From positions 1 to 8,652 of the forward strand of contig NZ_LGDV01000268.1 in the NCBI RefSeq assembly GCF_001280015.1: a stretch of DNA of 8,652 bases. The letters run 5' to 3'. A model generated the notes under the pieces. That model made no database searches. It was given only the letters and a program-made list of their open reading frames with translations, and was not told the origin of the DNA. How positions within the stretch are numbered: position 1 is the first letter of the stretch; each line of letters opens with the position of its first letter. Position numbers and translations under genes: made by a program. Source of the DNA: Streptomyces sp. MMG1121. Lineage in GTDB: Bacteria > Actinomycetota > Actinomycetes > Streptomycetales > Streptomycetaceae. This document shows, in pieces, positions 5,647 to 8,652 of the stretch.

Positions 5647-6039
5647 ATGTCGCTCGACGTCTCACCGGCCCTACTCGAACAGGCCGAGCGAGGCGAGGTC
5701 GACGATGCAGCATTCGTCGACTGCGTCCGGACCTCCCTGCCATACGCATGGGAGATGATCAGCTCCCTGGCAGCCCAGCTGAAGGTCGACGGCGGCCCGT
5801 TCGCCGACAACCAGACGCCGCCGCCGGACGAGCAGGCGCGCGGTCAGCTGCTGCGTGCGCTCGCGAGTGACGCCATCCGCGGCGCGCTGCAGCGACACTT
5901 CGGTGTCCGGCTGGCCTTCCAGAACTGCCACCGGGTGGCGGTGTTCCCGCTGGACCCCTCGGTCGACGAGACGTTGGCCCGCTTCACCTCGGTGCGCAAC
6001 CAGTTGCTCAACCAGTCGCCGGAGCTCCGGGACTGCTGA
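5647..6039 (+). CDS. SCO5389-type conserved protein of unknown function
   Basis: A 130-residue soluble protein with no signal peptide or membrane segment. It resembles the small actinobacterial proteins that databases name SCO5389 family; this is from memory, and I know no established function. Visible features are an acidic, helical N-terminus (MSLDVSPALLEQAERGEVDD), a central helix LPYAWEMISSLAAQL (31-45), a Pro-rich hinge DNQTPPPDEQ (54-63), and a C-terminal half with DAIRGALQRHFGVRLAFQNCHRV. The ATG start is clear: AGGAG (5637-5641) lies 5 bases upstream. The gene is divergent from nucS across a 275-base region with a palindrome and a leader hairpin. Shared control with nucS, or a role in DNA repair, would be inference from position only. 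Cys26, Cys94 and C-terminal Cys130 are present but form no metal motif. Confidence 0.85.
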   Translation: MSLDVSPALLEQAERGEVDDAAFVDCVRTSLPYAWEMISSLAAQLKVDGGPFADNQTPPPDEQARGQLLRALASDAIRGALQRHFGVRLAFQNCHRVAVFPLDPSVDETLARFTSVRNQLLNQSPELRDC

Positions 6040-6076
6040 CGCACGGCTTCGGTGTGGCCGAGGCACTGAGCCGCTT

Positions 6077-6140
6077 GCTTGCCGCTCCACCTGCGGGAGG
6101 TGCATTCAGTACTGGGGCGGCAAGCCCCCAGGTGGCTTGC
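6077..6140. terminator. nested hairpins between convergent genes, probable bidirectional terminator
   Basis: GCTTGCCGC (6077-6085) pairs perfectly with GCGGCAAGC (6117-6125) over 9 bases, and inside it CACCT (6088-6092) pairs with AGGTG (6098-6102). The same right arm can instead pair as GCAAGCC (6120-6126) with GGCTTGC (6134-6140). A third option is CTGGGG (6112-6117) with CCCCAG (6126-6131). These folds exclude one another. The element lies between two convergent stop codons (6039 and 6156), which fits termination from both sides. Confidence 0.6.
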
Positions 6141-6155
6141 GCGCGCGAACCTCGG

Positions 6156-7184
6156 TCAGCGCAGCTGGGGCAGCACCTCGGCGCCCAGCCGCCGTAGGTT
6201 CTCCTCGGTCGCGGCGAGATCGCCCGAGCCCTCCACGAGGAGGGCGAAACGGGAGATACCGGTGCGCTCCGAGGTGGCCGCGAGCCGGTCGGCGGCCAGG
6301 CGTGGCGTGCCCACCGGGTGCAGCCCGCAGAGCAGTTCGGTGTAGGCGTGCGGATCGCGCATCGCGCGCATCCGTCCGTCGACCGTCACGTGCGCGTCCA
6401 GGCCCTGCTTCAGCCAGCCCGGCATCGCCTTCAGCAGGGTTTCGGCCGCGTCCGTGCGCCGGTCCGCGAGCTGGCACACCCCGGCCGAGACATGGCCCGC
6501 GGTCGCGATCTCCTCGCCCGGCCGGCCCGCCGCCCGGGCGCAGCGCCGCCACTGGGCGACCATCTCGGCCTTCTCCTCGTCCCCGACGTGCATGCCGAGA
6601 AGCATCGGCAGCCCGCGCTCGGCGGCCAGCCGGACGCTCGCCGGGGACGTGCAGGCGACGACGACCTCCGGCCCCGGCGTCTCCGTCAGACTCTCCGACG
6701 GACGGGGCACGACCGTGACCTCGCGGAAGCGGAACCGCTCGCCGTCGGCCGCCACACGCGCTTCGCGCAGCCAGCGCAGCAGCAGATCGAGTGATTCCGG
6801 GAATCCCTGTTCGTACGCCCCGAGGCCCGTGCCGAACACCTCCAGGTCGACCCAGGGTCCGCCGCGGCCCACGCCGAGCGTGAACCGGCCGCCGCTCGTC
6901 AGATGCAGCAGTGCGGCCTGCTCGCCGAGGGCCACCGGGTGCGCCGTGGGCAGTACGCTGACCGCTGTGCCGACGTGGATGCGGTGGGTGCGGCCGAGCA
7001 GAAAGGCGGCCAGCGTGATCGCGGACGGGCATGTGCCGTACGGCACGAAGTGGTGCTCGGCCAGCCAGACCGCGTCCAGCCCGGCCTCCTCGGCGACCTC
7101 CGCCGAGCGGACCGCCCGGTGCAGGGCTTCCCCCGGACCCTGGCCCGGGAACTGGGCGCCCAGCACAAAGCTTCCTACGTACAT
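6156..7184 (-). CDS. luciferase-like monooxygenase (FMN or F420 dependent oxidoreductase)
   Basis: A 342-residue protein of the bacterial luciferase-like (LLM) superfamily, cytosolic TIM barrels that use reduced FMN or coenzyme F420 to oxidise or reduce small organic substrates. Family signs are AEEAGLDAVWLAEHHF (31-46, with the LuxA-like EHH), the strand IHVGTAVSVLP (69-79), and GGRFTLGVGRGGP (98-110), a typical flavin-site segment. Then come EVVVACTSPASVRLAAERGLPML (173-195) and a C-terminal VGTPRLAADRLA (291-302), common to the family. The ATG is supported by AGGA 6 bases upstream and by family similarity starting at MYVGSF; the frame is open far upstream only because this GC-rich strand lacks stops. 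It ends against the nested hairpins. Substrate and cofactor cannot be decided. No flavin reductase or biosynthetic cluster is adjacent. Confidence 0.88.
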   Translation of the reverse strand: MYVGSFVLGAQFPGQGPGEALHRAVRSAEVAEEAGLDAVWLAEHHFVPYGTCPSAITLAAFLLGRTHRIHVGTAVSVLPTAHPVALGEQAALLHLTSGGRFTLGVGRGGPWVDLEVFGTGLGAYEQGFPESLDLLLRWLREARVAADGERFRFREVTVVPRPSESLTETPGPEVVVACTSPASVRLAAERGLPMLLGMHVGDEEKAEMVAQWRRCARAAGRPGEEIATAGHVSAGVCQLADRRTDAAETLLKAMPGWLKQGLDAHVTVDGRMRAMRDPHAYTELLCGLHPVGTPRLAADRLAATSERTGISRFALLVEGSGDLAATEENLRRLGAEVLPQLR

Positions 7185-7405
7185 CGCATTTCCTGCTTCC
7201 TTGGCCCCGGCTCGGAGCTCCCCCACCCGGCATAACCGTCTGACACGTGCCCAGGACACGGCCTGGCGGAGAGATTTGCGGATTGTCTGCAGAATCGCTG
7301 GTCCCGGAGGGGGACTTGTACGGGTTGGTGCCCTACGCGTACCCCGCTCGGCGGCGCGTACGCTGGATGCAGTCCCGCTTCCCGTACAGCCCCGAGAGGT
7401 GCCCC

Positions 7406-7738
7406 GTGTCCCCGCGTCGCAACCGACCGAAGGTAGCCGGAACGACGGGCCGGAGCGCCGAGGACGACCAGGCGGGCCGGTACGGCGGCTGGCAGTCGAC
7501 CGAGACCTGGCAGGGCGAGCAGTGGAGCGTGCGCCATGTCGCCGGGGCGAGCGCGGAGGGCAAGACCTATCGCTGCCCGGGCTGTGACCAGCTGATCCCC
7601 TCCGGGGTCCCGCACGTGGTGGCCTGGCCGGAGCACTCGGGCGTGGACGACCGCCGCCACTGGCACAAGTCCTGCTGGAACGCGAAGGACCGCCGCACCA
7701 CGCGGGTGCAGCGGCCCCGTAACGCGCCGAGGTTCTAG
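7406..7738 (+). CDS. small protein with CxxC and HxxC zinc-site pattern
   Basis: A 110-residue protein of unknown function. The basic N-terminus (MSPRRNRPK) and a variable polar segment precede a compact domain with CPGC (C57, C60), H70 and HWHKSCW (H85, H87, C90). The C57/C60 and H87/C90 pairs suit a treble-clef or zinc-ribbon site, distantly like HNH folds, but no complete nuclease motif is visible. The C-terminus is basic (KDRRTTRVQRPRN), so nucleic acid binding is possible. The GTG start is chosen for AGAGG at 7395-7399, six bases upstream; the frame is open back to 7247 but that part is Arg-rich and unconvincing. Relatives are, I believe, labelled ATP/GTP-binding in some genomes, yet I see no P-loop here. 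It diverges from the LLM gene and converges with the ABC permease gene. Confidence 0.78.
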   Translation: MSPRRNRPKVAGTTGRSAEDDQAGRYGGWQSTETWQGEQWSVRHVAGASAEGKTYRCPGCDQLIPSGVPHVVAWPEHSGVDDRRHWHKSCWNAKDRRTTRVQRPRNAPRF

Positions 7739-7749
7739 TCCAGGACCTC
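7729..7749. terminator. hairpin containing both convergent stop codons
   Basis: GAGGTTCT (7729-7736) and AGGACCTC (7742-7749) form an 8-pair stem with one G-T pair and a 5-base loop. The stem and loop cover the plus-strand TAG (7736-7738) and most of the minus-strand stop (7748-7750). Only 9 bases separate the two genes. It is probably a short bidirectional terminator. Confidence 0.45.
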
Positions 7750-8626
7750 ACACGTCCCGGTTCCGCAGCAGCGCGTAAGCGCCGGCGTACGCCGCGGCCG
7801 TCACGCCCAGGACGATCCACAGGGGGTCCCAGCCGGACGGTCCGGAGTCGCTGAGGGAGTTGGAGTAGAACAGGCTCAGCTGGTTCGGGATCGAGTACTC
7901 CAGCAGCCATTCGCGGAGCTTGTGCAGCGACTCGGAGAACATGAACAGGGCGATCACCAGCGGCGCGAGCAGCACGCCGATCATGATGGTGATGGCGCCC
8001 GCCGAGTGCCGGATGATCGAGCCGATCAGCAGCGAGAGCAGCCCGAGCAGCGCGATGTAGAGGCTCACCCCGACGGTGGCCTTGAGCCACTCGCCGCCGG
8101 TGGGCGTGCGTGCTCCGTTGCCCTGCACCATGGCGTTCTGCACCATGGCCACGAAGGTGGCGGCGGCCAGCGTGATCACGAAGGCGACGACGAAGAACAC
8201 GATCGCCTTCGCCGCCAGCACCCGGGCCCGGCTCGGGCACGCCGTCATCGTCGTACGGATCATGCCGGTGCCGTACTCGGACGCCGTGGTCAGCACGCCC
8301 AGGGTCATGATGCACATGCTGCCGAGCAGCAGCCCGAAGAAGCCGAGCTGGAGCGGGTTCTCGTTGTTCATCTGCGAGGAGGAGTGGGAGACCACCGCGC
8401 CGGCGAGCAGGCCGATGCCGAGGACGAGCAGCACGAACACGCCGAGCGTCCACATCGTCGAGCGTACCGACTTGATCTTCGTCCACTCCGAGGCCAGCGC
8501 CTGCCCGAGGTGGGTGCGCACGACCGGGATCGGCGAGGTGTAACCGGGGTACGACCCGCCGGGCGCCGCCTGCCAGTCGGGCGCGGCGGCGGGGGCCTGC
8601 GGCATCGGGGGCTGGTGGGTGCTCAT
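7748..8626 (-). CDS. ABC-2 type transporter permease
   Basis: A 292-residue integral membrane protein, the permease half of an ABC-2 type exporter. A Pro/Ala/Gly-rich cytoplasmic N-terminus (1-35) precedes EWTKIKSVRSTMWT (47-60), a common lead-in to the first helix. Six membrane segments are likely, near 59-80, 92-114, 139-161, 183-205, 209-231 and 269-287. The motif SEYGTGMIRTTM...PSRARVLAAK (116-140) is the conserved cytosolic loop of this family. The protein ends ALLRNRDV. The ATG overlaps the stop of the upstream gene (ATGA) and has GAGGA upstream, so the two are translationally coupled. Such permeases pair with a separate ATPase, often for drug or lantibiotic export or immunity. The substrate is unknown. 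Confidence 0.9.
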   Translation of the reverse strand: MSTHQPPMPQAPAAAPDWQAAPGGSYPGYTSPIPVVRTHLGQALASEWTKIKSVRSTMWTLGVFVLLVLGIGLLAGAVVSHSSSQMNNENPLQLGFFGLLLGSMCIMTLGVLTTASEYGTGMIRTTMTACPSRARVLAAKAIVFFVVAFVITLAAATFVAMVQNAMVQGNGARTPTGGEWLKATVGVSLYIALLGLLSLLIGSIIRHSAGAITIMIGVLLAPLVIALFMFSESLHKLREWLLEYSIPNQLSLFYSNSLSDSGPSGWDPLWIVLGVTAAAYAGAYALLRNRDV

Positions 8627-8652
8627 CGGGCGTCCTCGGGCTTGGTCAGGTC
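8623..8652 (-). CDS. C-terminal end of upstream coupled gene, probably the ABC ATPase
   Basis: Nine codons (DLTKPEDAR) and a TGA are visible before the window edge, and the TGA overlaps the permease ATG in ATGA. No domain can be seen. Calling it the ATP-binding subunit rests on the usual ATPase-then-permease order and the coupling. Confidence 0.5.
   Translation of the reverse strand, partial: DLTKPEDAR

Noticed and set aside
7247..7405. N-terminal extension of the zinc-site protein from GTG 7247
   Set aside because: It has no clear ribosome site and an unconvincing composition. GTG 7406 has AGAGG at good spacing.
6156..8486. Single 776-codon minus-strand frame joining the LLM gene to the ABC permease region
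   Set aside because: Only the LLM part shows family similarity. The upstream part is an off-frame shadow of the permease and the zinc-site gene, and an ATG with AGGA marks the LLM start.
1..8652. tRNA, rRNA, CRISPR array, IS ends, attachment site or phage genes
   Set aside because: None was found on either strand by reading. Repeats present are the coding Gly/Thr tract and short inverted repeats only.

Overview
The window is very GC-rich. Its genes use mostly G or C at third codon positions, and several start at GTG behind AG-rich Shine-Dalgarno sites. The gene content (a NucS endonuclease, a 3-hydroxybutyryl-CoA dehydrogenase, a STAS protein and an SCO5389-type small protein) points to a chromosomal core region of Streptomyces or a close relative. 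From memory the order resembles the S. coelicolor SCO5385 to SCO5393 neighbourhood; I could not check this. No phage, IS, tRNA, rRNA or CRISPR signal is visible.

Layout, left to right. (1) 1-213, minus: start of a small membrane or secreted protein, cut by the window edge. (2) 214-517: divergent intergenic region with an inverted repeat and a candidate promoter. (3) 518-1366, plus: 3-hydroxyacyl-CoA dehydrogenase, followed by a strong terminator hairpin. (4) 1544-1867, plus: single-domain STAS protein without the usual phosphoserine. (5) 2110-4689, plus: a large NB-ARC/STAND-like NTPase with an N-in/C-out membrane anchor and a roughly 210-residue Gly/Ser/Thr/Pro-rich outer tail. (6) 4700-5371, minus: nucS, converging on gene 5 with a 10-base gap. 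(7) 5372-5646: divergent control region with a palindrome filling the spacer of a candidate promoter. (8) 5647-6039, plus: SCO5389-type protein of unknown function. (9) 6040-6155: nested, mutually exclusive hairpins between convergent genes. (10) 6156-7184, minus: luciferase-like flavin/F420 oxidoreductase. (11) 7406-7738, plus: 110-residue protein with a Cys/His zinc-site pattern. (12) 7748-8626, minus: ABC-2 type permease, translationally coupled to the last codons of an upstream gene (8623-8652), presumably its ATPase.

Most genes are single transcription units with alternating orientation; the only clear operon is the ABC pair at the right end. NucS is the mismatch-directed endonuclease of actinobacteria that lack MutS/MutL. 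The dehydrogenase belongs to acyl-CoA/acetoacetyl-CoA metabolism. The STAS protein and the membrane-anchored STAND-like protein lie next to each other and both look like signalling proteins, but a functional link is inference. The least ordinary item is the membrane-anchored STAND-like protein, which has Arg in place of the Walker A Lys. No clearly new multi-gene system is visible.
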